From assembly GCA_963663285.2 (NCBI GenBank), contig CAXXNI010000004.1, forward strand, positions 248,001 through 312,000: a stretch of 64,000 bases of DNA, written 5' to 3'. Numbering within the stretch: position 1 is the first letter of the stretch; each line of letters starts with the position of its first letter. Shown piece after piece: positions 8,655-16,858 of this stretch. The notes below the pieces were generated by a model. The model worked only from the letters and a program-made list of their open reading frames with translations, was not told where the DNA came from and searched no databases. This DNA comes from CAXXOK01 sp963663285 (GTDB taxonomy: Bacteria; Bacillota; Clostridia; Christensenellales; Aristaeellaceae). The position numbers and the translations under genes were made by a program.

Positions 8655-9875
8655 TCAATTCTGTTGAAGTCTGTTTTCCGGATTTTCCAGCAAACGCTCG
8701 AAAGCCATCGCGCTGGCTCCCAGCAGAACGGCGTCCCCGCCGAGTGAGCTTACGTTGATTTGCAAATCGTTGAAAATGCTGGGGATCAGATGCTTTTTCA
8801 ACGTATCGCAAACGACTTCCTGAAAGTAGGGGCCGCCCTCGGTGATGCGGTCGTCAAAGACGACTGTGTCCGGGTTAAAGAGGTTGATCAGGCTAACCGT
8901 GCCAAAGGCGAGGTAGCGGCTCACACGGGCGAAGGCGCGCCGTGCGATGTCGTCCCCTTCGCGCACCAGCGCGCAGATCTCCGGCGCCTTGAGCTCGTGG
9001 CTCCATTCCCTGCCGCTTTCAAAAAGCTCGCGCTGGTATTCCCGCTCAAGAGCCACAGTAGAAGCATACAGTTCCAGACAGCCGTGATTGCCGCATTCGC
9101 ATTTAGGGCCGAAACAGTTAATGCTCATATGGCCAAACTCGCCCGTAAAGCCGCGCGGGTTGGCATAAACATCGTCGCCAAGCACAAAACCCACGCCAAT
9201 GCCCCGGTCGCAAAGCACATATACCAGACTCTTGCAGTGCTTGTATTCTCCGTACCAGGTTTCCGCACGCGCGCCGCAGTTGGCGTCGTGATCCAGAAAA
9301 ACCGGCAAATGGAACTCCTCGCTCAGCTCGCGGATCAGGTCGACATCGTTCCAGCCGGGGAATCCCGTCATGATGGCGATGCGCTCCCTGCGTACATCCA
9401 ATGGGCCCGGCAGCGCAATGCCGATGCCCCACACAGGCAGGGAGTGATGATCCAGCATGTGGCGTATCAACTGCTTGAGGGCGACAACTGCCGCCGCAAT
9501 GCCCTCGGCTGCCGAAATCTGGCGGGTATCCCGGTAGAGCACCGTGCCGTCGATGGCGCAAAGCACAGCGGAGATGTATTTGCGGTTGATGCGCACAGCC
9601 AGCGACACAGCCAGCTTCGTGTTTACCGTCAGCTCAATCGGCTTTCGGCCGCGCACCGTGTCCAGACAGGCGGATTCCATTACCAGCCCGCTTTTCAGCA
9701 GACGGTTGACAATTTTGGTTATTGCGGACTGGGAGAGGTTCAGCTTCTTTGTAAGCGCGATGCGGGTGGGGTGTTCCATATCCAATATAGAACGAACCAC
9801 AAGCCGCAGGTTGCTGTTAAAGAGGCTGTCTTCATACAGACCGCTTTCCCGGACCTGGTCTATGTTATCTTTCAT
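8655..9875 (-). CDS. ROK-family transcriptional repressor (XylR/NagC type)
   Basis: The protein (406 residues) has an N-terminal winged helix (TRIALTKKLNLSQSAITKIV, about residues 37-56) and a ROK sugar-binding domain. The zinc motif is complete (GHMSIN, then CECGNHGCLE), as is FLDHDANCGA, the sugar-site aspartate region. It is the first gene of the leftward operon and is divergent from the ABC importer. A palindrome 27 bases upstream is a good operator candidate. It probably represses both divergent operons until a sugar ligand is present. Confidence 0.92.
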   Translation of the reverse strand: MKDNIDQVRESGLYEDSLFNSNLRLVVRSILDMEHPTRIALTKKLNLSQSAITKIVNRLLKSGLVMESACLDTVRGRKPIELTVNTKLAVSLAVRINRKYISAVLCAIDGTVLYRDTRQISAAEGIAAAVVALKQLIRHMLDHHSLPVWGIGIALPGPLDVRRERIAIMTGFPGWNDVDLIRELSEEFHLPVFLDHDANCGARAETWYGEYKHCKSLVYVLCDRGIGVGFVLGDDVYANPRGFTGEFGHMSINCFGPKCECGNHGCLELYASTVALEREYQRELFESGREWSHELKAPEICALVREGDDIARRAFARVSRYLAFGTVSLINLFNPDTVVFDDRITEGGPYFQEVVCDTLKKHLIPSIFNDLQINVSSLGGDAVLLGASAMAFERLLENPENRLQQN

Positions 9876-9901
9876 ATAAATCTTCCGTTCCGCTCGATTT
9901 A

Positions 9902-9916
9902 ATTTACTGAGTAAAT
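9902..9916. promoter_or_regulatory. Candidate ROK operator palindrome
   Basis: ATTTACT and AGTAAAT form a perfect seven-base inverted repeat around one G. AT-rich palindromes of this shape are typical ROK/XylR sites. It lies between the ROK start and the divergent importer promoter and could control both directions. Binding is inferred. Confidence 0.55.
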
Positions 9917-10029
9917 AATATCATCAACAATAATAGCCAATACCTGCCGCTTTGTCAATAGATAGTTGCCGCTGTGCAATAAATAATTGATAATTTGGCA
10001 AAAATGTTACCATTTTTCGTTTAAAACTA

Positions 10030-10058
10030 TTGACATTGCCATTTGACTATGCTATATA
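10030..10058 (+). promoter_or_regulatory. Sigma-70 type promoter of the ABC importer operon
   Basis: TTGACA at 10030-10035 and TATATA at 10053-10058 are spaced by 17 bases. The leader to the substrate-binding protein start would be about 210 bases. That leader holds a 58-codon open frame (10077-10253) without a ribosome binding site; no riboswitch was recognised in it. Confidence 0.75.
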
Positions 10059-10275
10059 TATTCCAACAGAAATTAAATGCCCCGAAATATCCATGTGACG
10101 ATGACAGCCATCAGCAAAGAAATCCCATGGAAAACACCTGGCCATCGCCGTAAATGGAAAGCTCCGGAATGGGAGGGAAGTATAGAACCACGCGATGTGA
10201 CGATCGGGGTGCGAAACAGCGAACATACCGTACGAGTAGATCAACTGGGATAACATGATAAGGAGGACATTTTTC

Positions 10276-11331
10276 ATGAAAAAGCTGTTGAGTTTTGTTT
10301 TGGCGCTTACGCTGGTCATCGGGCTTGTTTCCTTTACCTCCGCGATCGCCGAGGATACCTGGTATCTTGGTATTCTGGTGCATTCGCTTGATAACGAGTT
10401 CTGGGCGCAGGAGGCCAACGGCGGCATCCTGTTCGCAGATTCCAAGGACAATGTTGAATATCAGGTGCTGGCAACAGACGGTGATGACAACAAAGAAATT
10501 CAGGCAATCAAAGACTTCATCGCCCAGCACGGCGATCATTCCTTCTTCGTTGCGGACCCGGCCTCCAAGGCTAACACCGCCAATATCGTTGAAGTTTGCC
10601 AGGAAGCCGGCGTAAAAGTGACCATCCTGTGGCACCATGCCGACGAGCTGGAGCCCGCTGATTATTCTTCCTTCGTATGCCATATGTCCCCCGATGATTT
10701 CGTAGCCGGCTACAACACCGCCAAATACCTGTTTGACAAAATGGGCGGCAAAGGGAACGTGTGCGCTCTCTACGGCAATCAGGGCGAAGATTCTGCCGCC
10801 AACCGCTATGCAGGTTTCCAGGCTGCGCTGGCCGAATATCCTGATGTAAAGATGCTTGACATGCAGGTTGCCAGCTGGAGCCAGGATCAGGCGATGAGCT
10901 TTACCCAGACTTGGCTTGCCACCTATGACGACATTTCCGCCATCTGGGCTGCCAACGACACCATGGGCCTTGGCGCCATCGAAGCCCTTAAATTGGAAGG
11001 CAAAAACGGCACCGTGCTGGTGAACGGCTGCGACGGTATTGCTGCCGCTTACGAAGCAATCGAAAACGGCGACATGGCTTGCACCATCGCCAACAACGGT
11101 TACCTGCTGATGGGCTACGGCGCTGCGTATGCGTACGAAGTAGCGACCGGCGAGCTGGCTGACGTTGAAAAACCGGTTATCAAGACACAGGCTGTGCTGG
11201 TGAACGGCGATAACGTTGAGGAATACAAAGCAATGTTCATCGACGGTATGCCCACCTATGACTTTACCGACCTCCAGTTCTGCGTGCTTTCGGATTATGC
11301 TTCCTTTGCAGATCTGGCTGCCGCGCAGTAA
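10276..11331 (+). CDS. Sugar ABC transporter substrate-binding protein
   Basis: The protein (351 residues) is a type I periplasmic-binding protein of the ribose/xylose class (Peripla_BP_4): WYLGILVHSLDNEFWAQEA at the start and AIWAANDTMGLGAIEAL near residue 220. ATG 10276 is chosen because AAGGAGGA lies nine bases upstream. The signal peptide MKKLLSFVLALTLVIGLVSF ends in SAIA-ED, a signal peptidase I site, with no lipobox cysteine, which is unusual for a Gram-positive binding protein. Two permeases and an ATPase follow, so it is the sugar receptor of this importer. Confidence 0.93.
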   Translation: MKKLLSFVLALTLVIGLVSFTSAIAEDTWYLGILVHSLDNEFWAQEANGGILFADSKDNVEYQVLATDGDDNKEIQAIKDFIAQHGDHSFFVADPASKANTANIVEVCQEAGVKVTILWHHADELEPADYSSFVCHMSPDDFVAGYNTAKYLFDKMGGKGNVCALYGNQGEDSAANRYAGFQAALAEYPDVKMLDMQVASWSQDQAMSFTQTWLATYDDISAIWAANDTMGLGAIEALKLEGKNGTVLVNGCDGIAAAYEAIENGDMACTIANNGYLLMGYGAAYAYEVATGELADVEKPVIKTQAVLVNGDNVEEYKAMFIDGMPTYDFTDLQFCVLSDYASFADLAAAQ

Positions 11332-11360
11332 ACGGCTGGGATAGACCCAATCGTAACAGG

Positions 11361-11400
11361 GGTGTCCGCCTCCAGGGGGTAACCTCCGGAGACGGACACC
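11361..11400 (+). terminator. Intercistronic hairpin after the binding-protein gene
   Basis: The arms 11361-11373 and 11388-11400 pair at 12 of 13 positions. No U-run follows, so full termination is unlikely. Such hairpins between binding-protein and permease genes usually stabilise the upstream message and reduce expression of the rest. Confidence 0.55.
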
Positions 11401-11535
11401 TGAGTTTGCACGGAAGGCTTGCCAAAAGCCATGGCGCCGGGCACCGCCCCGATTGAACCATGCGCGTTTGCTTGCGCAGTTTTCAGCAAGCGCCGCTGCT
11501 GGGACAACACAATGTTGGAGGAGGAAAAACGATCT

Positions 11536-12561
11536 ATGCGCGTTTTCCGGAAAGAGGAGTCAACAAACGCGACCATTGCGGAGCAGTTCGTTTCCCGGGT
11601 TGCCAGAGAGTCCCGCGGCAGTCTGGTGCGCTTGTATGCACCCATGATTTTGCTGGTTGTAATGACACTCGGTTTTTCCTTGTATAACGGACATTTTTTT
11701 TCAATCAAGAATCTGGTTAACCTGCTGGGCCAGATGGCCGTGCCGCTGATATTGGCCACCGGGCTCAGTTTTGTGCTGTTGATCGGCAGCATCGACCTTT
11801 CCATCGAAGGTGTGATGGGATTCGTCGGTTCCTTGATTTCGCTGCTGATCATCAACTCCCGAAACGAGAATAACTGGGGCGTCTGGGGGGTGGTTCTCCC
11901 GATCGTCCTTGGCACAGGATATGGTTTCGTCACTGGTTTTTTGCATGTGAAGCTTCGCATCGCATCCTTTATTATTTCGTATGCAACAGGAACCATCATC
12001 GCCGGGGCTGCGGTGCTGCTGTACGGCGGCAAGCCCGCTACGGTCAAGGCGCAGTGGATGATCGACGCTTCGGCAACCTTCTGGCTGGGCATTCCGCTGA
12101 TTACATGGATTGCCATCGCGTTTTTCCTGCTGGGGTGTCTGCTGCTCAACTTTACCGCGTTTGGCAGGGCTGTATACGCCATTGGCGATAATGAGGCTGC
12201 GGCGCGTGCGTCCGGCATCAATGTGAACCGCGTAAAAATACTGGTGTTCACGCTGTGCGGCTTTTCCGCGAGCATCGCGGGGGTCGTAGCGCTGATTCGG
12301 TTGAAGCTGGGACAGGTATCGCTGGGCACCGACCAGATGTTTCCCTGTATTACAGCGCTGGTGGTGGGCGGCGCGGCGCTTACCGGGGGGAAAGGCGGCA
12401 CGCTGCAAACCATTGTAGGTATCCTTATCTACATGGAGCTGCTCAACTTCCTGACCATTATTGGCGTGGATGCGAACTATAAAAAGGCGATTCAGGGTAT
12501 CATCATCATTATCGCGGTCGCGCTGACGCTCACACGCAACCGAAAGACCATTGCGAAGTAA
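11536..12561 (+). CDS. Sugar ABC transporter permease (RbsC type)
   Basis: The protein (341 residues) has about eight to ten membrane segments of the BPD_transp_2 family. It carries GLSFVLLIGSIDLSIEGVMG and the cytoplasmic coupling region GDNEAAARASGINVNRVKI. ATG 11536 is preferred because GGAGGAGG precedes it by about 11 bases; the frame is open further upstream without a better signal. An N-terminal cytoplasmic extension of about 35 residues precedes the first membrane helix. It pairs with the second permease at 14119. Confidence 0.92.
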   Translation: MRVFRKEESTNATIAEQFVSRVARESRGSLVRLYAPMILLVVMTLGFSLYNGHFFSIKNLVNLLGQMAVPLILATGLSFVLLIGSIDLSIEGVMGFVGSLISLLIINSRNENNWGVWGVVLPIVLGTGYGFVTGFLHVKLRIASFIISYATGTIIAGAAVLLYGGKPATVKAQWMIDASATFWLGIPLITWIAIAFFLLGCLLLNFTAFGRAVYAIGDNEAAARASGINVNRVKILVFTLCGFSASIAGVVALIRLKLGQVSLGTDQMFPCITALVVGGAALTGGKGGTLQTIVGILIYMELLNFLTIIGVDANYKKAIQGIIIIIAVALTLTRNRKTIAK

Positions 12562-12567
12562 GGGGGC

Positions 12568-14103
12568 ATGGGAGTGATGAATCCGGAGCGGCTGTTTGAA
12601 ACGCATAACATCGGAAAAACATACGGGGACAACACGGTTTTACAGGGAATCAACATGCATGTGGACCGCGGCGAGATTATCGGGCTGATTGGTGAAAACG
12701 GCGCGGGTAAATCCACACTGCTCAAGATCATATCCGGCGTGGAGGAACCCTCTGCCGGTACCATGGAAATGAACGGAAAGCCTTTTCGCGCCTCCTCCAT
12801 GCTGGATGCCAACCGTAAGGGCATTGGCATGGTGTTTCAGGAGCAATCCCTCATTAACAACCTGAGCGTGGCGCAAAACATCTATTTGGGCCGGGAGAAG
12901 GATTTTGCCTTTCACCGCATTATCAACTGGTGGAAAATGAACGAACGGGCTAAAACGGCGCTGGACGCCATGGGCCTTTCGCACATCGCGCCGAAGACCA
13001 AGGTGAGGGACATTTCCTTTTCGATGCGGCAGATGGTGGAGATCACCAAGGTGATGGACATTATCTCCGAAACGGCAAAGGACCGTGCGCTGATCCTGCT
13101 GGATGAGCCGACGACCGTGCTGTCGGACGACGAGATTAATGTGCTGTTTAAGGAAATCCGCAGGATGAAGGAACGCGGGAATTCCATCATCTTTATTTCG
13201 CACAGGCTGGCGGAAGTGCTGGAGATCAGCGAGCGCATTTACGTGTTCAAAGACGGCCGCCAGACCGCGGAGGTGAAAACCGCGCAGGCGGACGAATTTT
13301 CCCTGTACGAGAAAATGGTGGGGCGCGAAACCAACGGCGAATACTATGTATCTGCCCGGCAGACTGTGCCGGAGCCTGAGGTTGTGATGGAGGTGGAAAA
13401 CCTCTGCCTGTACGGCTCCTTTAAGGATGTTTCCTTCCGGCTGCACAAGGGCGAGGTTTTGGGCTTGACCGGAGTGGAAGGCTCCGGCAAGGAAGATGTA
13501 TGCGCCGTACTGTGCGGCGACGAGGCGAAAACCTGCGGTACAATTAAAGTAAATGGAAAGGCCTGCGATTTTTCATCGCCGGCTGCCGCGCGCAAGGCGG
13601 GCGTGCTGTCCGTGCCGCGTAACCGGCGCGAGGACGGCATCATCGGGATGCTCTCCATCAGCGAGAATATCTCGGTGACAAACTACCAGAAAAACGCAAA
13701 GCACCGCGTCATCTCCAACCGGGCGCAGGACCAGAATGCCCGGGATTGGATTGAAAATGTCGATATCAAATGCTCCGGTGTGAATCAGCGGGTGAATAAC
13801 CTGTCCGGCGGCAACGCGCAGAAGGTTATCTTCGCACGCGTGCTGGACAGCGAATGCCCCATACTGATCCTTGACCACCCGACGCGCGGTGTTGATGTAG
13901 GCTCCAAAGGCGATATTTACCGCCTGATCCGTAACATTACCGAAGCGGGCGGTTCCGTGATCCTGCTGGGCGATACGCTGGACGAGTGCATCGGCCTGAG
14001 CAGCCGGATCGTGGTGATGAAGGACGGTCTGCTGCGAAGTGAATTTGACTGCTCGGTGGGCAACAAGCCGGATCAGGTGGATGTTGTCCAGCAGATGCTG
14101 TAA
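12568..14103 (+). CDS. Sugar ABC transporter ATP-binding protein (two domains)
   Basis: The protein has 511 residues and two nucleotide-binding domains. Domain 1 has GENGAGKST and LILLDEPT but a degenerate signature (SFSMRQMVEI). Domain 2 has a degenerate Walker A (GVEGSGKED) and an intact LSGGNAQK, and its Walker B reads LILDHPTRGVDVG, with histidine in place of the catalytic glutamate. One composite site is therefore canonical and the other degenerate, a stronger asymmetry than usual in RbsA-type proteins. The start is ATG 12568 or 12577; AAGGGGG fits either. It lies between the two permease genes. Confidence 0.93.
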   Translation: MGVMNPERLFETHNIGKTYGDNTVLQGINMHVDRGEIIGLIGENGAGKSTLLKIISGVEEPSAGTMEMNGKPFRASSMLDANRKGIGMVFQEQSLINNLSVAQNIYLGREKDFAFHRIINWWKMNERAKTALDAMGLSHIAPKTKVRDISFSMRQMVEITKVMDIISETAKDRALILLDEPTTVLSDDEINVLFKEIRRMKERGNSIIFISHRLAEVLEISERIYVFKDGRQTAEVKTAQADEFSLYEKMVGRETNGEYYVSARQTVPEPEVVMEVENLCLYGSFKDVSFRLHKGEVLGLTGVEGSGKEDVCAVLCGDEAKTCGTIKVNGKACDFSSPAAARKAGVLSVPRNRREDGIIGMLSISENISVTNYQKNAKHRVISNRAQDQNARDWIENVDIKCSGVNQRVNNLSGGNAQKVIFARVLDSECPILILDHPTRGVDVGSKGDIYRLIRNITEAGGSVILLGDTLDECIGLSSRIVVMKDGLLRSEFDCSVGNKPDQVDVVQQML

Positions 14104-14118
14104 GAAAGGCGACTGACC

Positions 14119-15087
14119 ATGAACAGACAAACTGCACCCGCCCATCCGCTGAGGCGTTACCTGTCAAGCAACCTCTACCTCTTCAGCGCGGTGATTGTGA
14201 TTGCGGCATTCTATTTCATTAACCCCTGTTTTCTTTCGTTGTACTCGCTCCAGAATATCACGCTGGAAATTGCGCCGCTGCTGCCCATGGCGCTGGGCAT
14301 AGCCTTCGTACTGTATACCGGCTGCATTGACCTGTCGGTAGGGGCTATCGCGTCTGCCACGTGCGTGATTACGGGGCTGAACGTGGCGCAATACGGCAAT
14401 GTGATGATTGTGTATATGCTGCTGATGGGCGTGATGGCCGGGCTGATCAACGGCCTGCTGGTGGCAAGGCTCCGGCTGCCCTCATTCATCGTTACGCTTT
14501 GCGCACAGAGCGTATGGCGCGCAGTTGCGATTGTGCTTTCAAAGGGCGGCTCGGCCAGCATTGCCCTGAAACAGCGTGTGATTGTGAATTGGGCGTCTCA
14601 AAAAGTGCTGCTGTTCCCCCTCATGTTTTGGATAGCGCTGCTATTGGTGGGCGTGTGCCTGTTTATTGAGCGAAAGACAGAACTGGGCAAGTCGATCTTC
14701 GTGATCGGCGCCAACGAAAAGGCAGCCCGCCTTGCGGGCGTGAACAATGTGCGCATTAAGGTGCTGGCGTTTGTGCTATGCGGTGTGGGAGCGGCACTTA
14801 GCGGCATCCTGTATGCGTATAAACTCAAGAGCAGCGTGCCCACCATTGGGGATGGCCTGTTTATGCTTAGCATATCCGCTGTAGCGCTGGGCGGCACGCT
14901 GTTTTCCGGCGGCAAGGGAAGTGCACTGCGCACTCTGGTTGGGGTGGTTACGGTTATCTCCATCTCCTCCGGGATGAACATGGCGGGCGTTGACCCGCTT
15001 TGGAAGGACGTTGTGTTCGGTCTGGTACTTATCTTTGCGGTGTTTTTCAATGCTGAAAAGGGCAGCAGGGATTTAATGATCAAATAA
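14119..15087 (+). CDS. Sugar ABC transporter permease (RbsC type), second copy
   Basis: The protein (322 residues) is a second BPD_transp_2 permease with GIAFVLYTGCIDLSVGAIAS and the coupling segment GANEKAARLAGVNNVRIKV. AGAAAGGCGA precedes its start. It begins 15 bases after the ATPase gene and presumably forms a heterodimer with the permease at 11536. Confidence 0.92.
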   Translation: MNRQTAPAHPLRRYLSSNLYLFSAVIVIAAFYFINPCFLSLYSLQNITLEIAPLLPMALGIAFVLYTGCIDLSVGAIASATCVITGLNVAQYGNVMIVYMLLMGVMAGLINGLLVARLRLPSFIVTLCAQSVWRAVAIVLSKGGSASIALKQRVIVNWASQKVLLFPLMFWIALLLVGVCLFIERKTELGKSIFVIGANEKAARLAGVNNVRIKVLAFVLCGVGAALSGILYAYKLKSSVPTIGDGLFMLSISAVALGGTLFSGGKGSALRTLVGVVTVISISSGMNMAGVDPLWKDVVFGLVLIFAVFFNAEKGSRDLMIK

Positions 15088-15135
15088 TCCGCAATGCGCG
15101 GAAATGGTACATCCAGTCTGTCAGGGGGCATTATA

Positions 15136-15537
15136 ATGGGAGAGATCGTGGGCATCCATCATCTTTGCGTGCAGACACCCGATATGGAAGCAAGCCTGCA
15201 CTTTTACCGCGACGTGATCGGCTTTGCGGTGGTAGACCGGGAAACCTGCGACTTCGGCGAATATGCGATGTTGAAACTGGGCGGTTCCCGGCTCGAGCTG
15301 ATTGCCCCTAACCAATCGGATGAAACCAGCTTCGGCAGCCGGGGCGCTCTGGCTCATTTCGGGCTGGAGGTCAAAGGTATTGCTGCTGTGTGCAAAGACC
15401 TGAAACAGAAGGGAATACAGTTTCAAACAGAGGAACCAAACCGCTATGCGCAGCCCATGGGAGGGTTCCGCGCCATATCGCTGACAGGGCCGGGCGGCGA
15501 AGCCATTAACCTGTATGAGTTTCCAAGAGAAATCTGA
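15136..15537 (+). CDS. VOC/glyoxalase-fold protein
   Basis: The protein (133 residues) has two beta-alpha-beta-beta-beta modules of the vicinal oxygen chelate fold. Likely metal ligands are His in GIHHLCV, Glu in SRLELIAP, His in LAHFGLEV and Glu in INLYEF. ATG 15136 follows AGGGGG. It is the last gene of the importer operon. It could detoxify an aldehyde or act as an epimerase or isomerase on a sugar-derived substrate; the reaction is unknown. Confidence 0.8.
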   Translation: MGEIVGIHHLCVQTPDMEASLHFYRDVIGFAVVDRETCDFGEYAMLKLGGSRLELIAPNQSDETSFGSRGALAHFGLEVKGIAAVCKDLKQKGIQFQTEEPNRYAQPMGGFRAISLTGPGGEAINLYEFPREI

Positions 15538-15619
15538 GGATACTTGCTATGCCGTATGGCAGCGCCATCACAAGCAGGATTTGGTGCGGCGCAAAGATAC
15601 CCGCCTGGAATGAAAAATG

Positions 15620-15646
15620 AAGCTCGCCTCCGGGCGGGCTTTTTTA
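15620..15646 (+). terminator. Rho-independent terminator of the importer operon
   Basis: A nine-base stem with one wobble (AAGCTCGCC with GGCGGGCTT) around TCCG is followed by a run of T. It lies about 80 bases after the VOC gene. Confidence 0.85.
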
Positions 15647-15808
15647 TGTTTACAGGACAGATGATGAATTTAACACAATTTTCGAATATAAAAATCCAGA
15701 GCAGGTAAAATGTGGTTATTGAAGAATGGTAATCAATGAATGTTGAATCATAATAGAGAGGCAATATAGAAAATATGAAAAGTAAAATATGCCAACCTAC
15801 CAAGAGGA

Positions 15809-15964
15809 ATGGCCCCAGTTTACCTGGCTGACTCGATTGGGAAAAACGAAGATACTTATGATTTACGATCCTTGTTATCTTCAATTGATGGATACTACCC
15901 AATCGCATTAGGTGGCTGTTGGGGTAGCGGTGTAACAATCTATGTCAATCAGGCTAAACGATGA
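15809..15964 (+). CDS. Small hypothetical ORF or gene remnant
   Basis: This frame of 51 codons begins at ATG after CAAGAGGA. It has protein-like composition (for example SIDGYYPIALGGCWGSGVTI) but no family was recognised. It stands alone in the 470-base AT-rich gap between the sugar operon and the cas operon. It may be the tail of a decayed gene. Nothing else was recognised in the gap apart from a hairpin near 16050. Confidence 0.3.
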   Translation: MAPVYLADSIGKNEDTYDLRSLLSSIDGYYPIALGGCWGSGVTIYVNQAKR

Positions 15965-16038
15965 TGCTGTTAGAACAAATTGAGAGCAAGATTCGTTGCA
16001 TTATGATTTGTGAAGTAATAAAATGTACTATAAGTATC

Positions 16039-16060
16039 AACCCTTCTTTATAGAAGGGTT
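16039..16060. promoter_or_regulatory. Hairpin upstream of cas3
   Basis: AACCCTTCT and AGAAGGGTT form a perfect nine-base stem around a four-base loop, about 60 bases before the cas3 start. It could be a terminator for transcription entering from the left or a regulatory site for the cas operon. No clear promoter was identified. Confidence 0.4.
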
Positions 16061-16120
16061 ATCATAAATTTCAACTATACTGACAATTTGAATCAAACTT
16101 CAACAGAACTGGTGAATGAT

Positions 16121-16858
16121 ATGCAAATGATATACGCTCGTAAAGTAGACGATCGATGGCAAACGCTCAGAGCACATTGTATGGCCGTTGCAGAATATGC
16201 TTCCCGTGCCGGGGAAGGCGTTGGCCTTTCTTCCCTATTTCGTTTGAGCGGCATTCTGCACGATTTTGGTAAAGCGACGGACAGTTTTCAGGAATACCTG
16301 AAAAAGGATGACCCTTCACTACGGGGCACAGTATTCCATGCACCGCAAGGCGCTGTGTTTATTTTACGGCGCTGGGGATATAACGATCAATCAACACAAG
16401 GAATGGTTGCTAAATTAATGGCTGTGGCGATTGCATCCCATCATGGACGTCTGCCAAATTTGCTGAACACGCAGGGTGAAGACTACTTTCAAAAAAATAT
16501 GCTGCAAGATCGCTTTGCAGCGCTGGATACAATAGCAGACCGCTTTTTTATGCATGTGGCAGAGCAAATAGAACTGGAAGTTCTTTTCCAAAAGGCATGC
16601 ACCGAGTTTGACGCTTTTAAAAACAAGATGCTGCACACATATGCCGATTTACGCGATGGGGCATCGGAAGCCATGCAAAACGCAATCGGCTTAACACAAC
16701 GTGCTCTTTTTAGTGCGCTGCTAGATGCGGACCGCTGGGACGCCTATTGCTTTGAAATATATCCGAATATAGCAGTGAATCCAACAGCGGATTGGACTGG
16801 TTGGCAGCAGAAAGTTGAAGCTAAATTATCAAACTTTTTCCAAGGAAAAGGAGATTAA
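16121..16858 (+). CDS. cas3: Cas3 HD nuclease part (type I-C), broken from its helicase
   Basis: This is the N-terminal HD nuclease of the Cas3 effector. It has SGILHDFGKATDSFQEYL with the HD pair and IASHHGR with further metal ligands. The frame is also open to TTG 16088; ATG 16121 has a GGTGA five bases upstream. It stops at 16858 while the helicase continues in the +1 frame. Removing one A from the AAAA near 16848 gives one continuous Cas3 (reading FFQGKEINCLRANI), the normal I-C arrangement. It is therefore best read as the first half of a frameshifted cas3. Confidence 0.88.
   Translation: MQMIYARKVDDRWQTLRAHCMAVAEYASRAGEGVGLSSLFRLSGILHDFGKATDSFQEYLKKDDPSLRGTVFHAPQGAVFILRRWGYNDQSTQGMVAKLMAVAIASHHGRLPNLLNTQGEDYFQKNMLQDRFAALDTIADRFFMHVAEQIELEVLFQKACTEFDAFKNKMLHTYADLRDGASEAMQNAIGLTQRALFSALLDADRWDAYCFEIYPNIAVNPTADWTGWQQKVEAKLSNFFQGKGD

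Noticed and set aside
10077..10253. 58-codon frame in the leader of the importer operon
   Set aside because: It has no ribosome binding site and no recognisable product, so it was not called as a gene.
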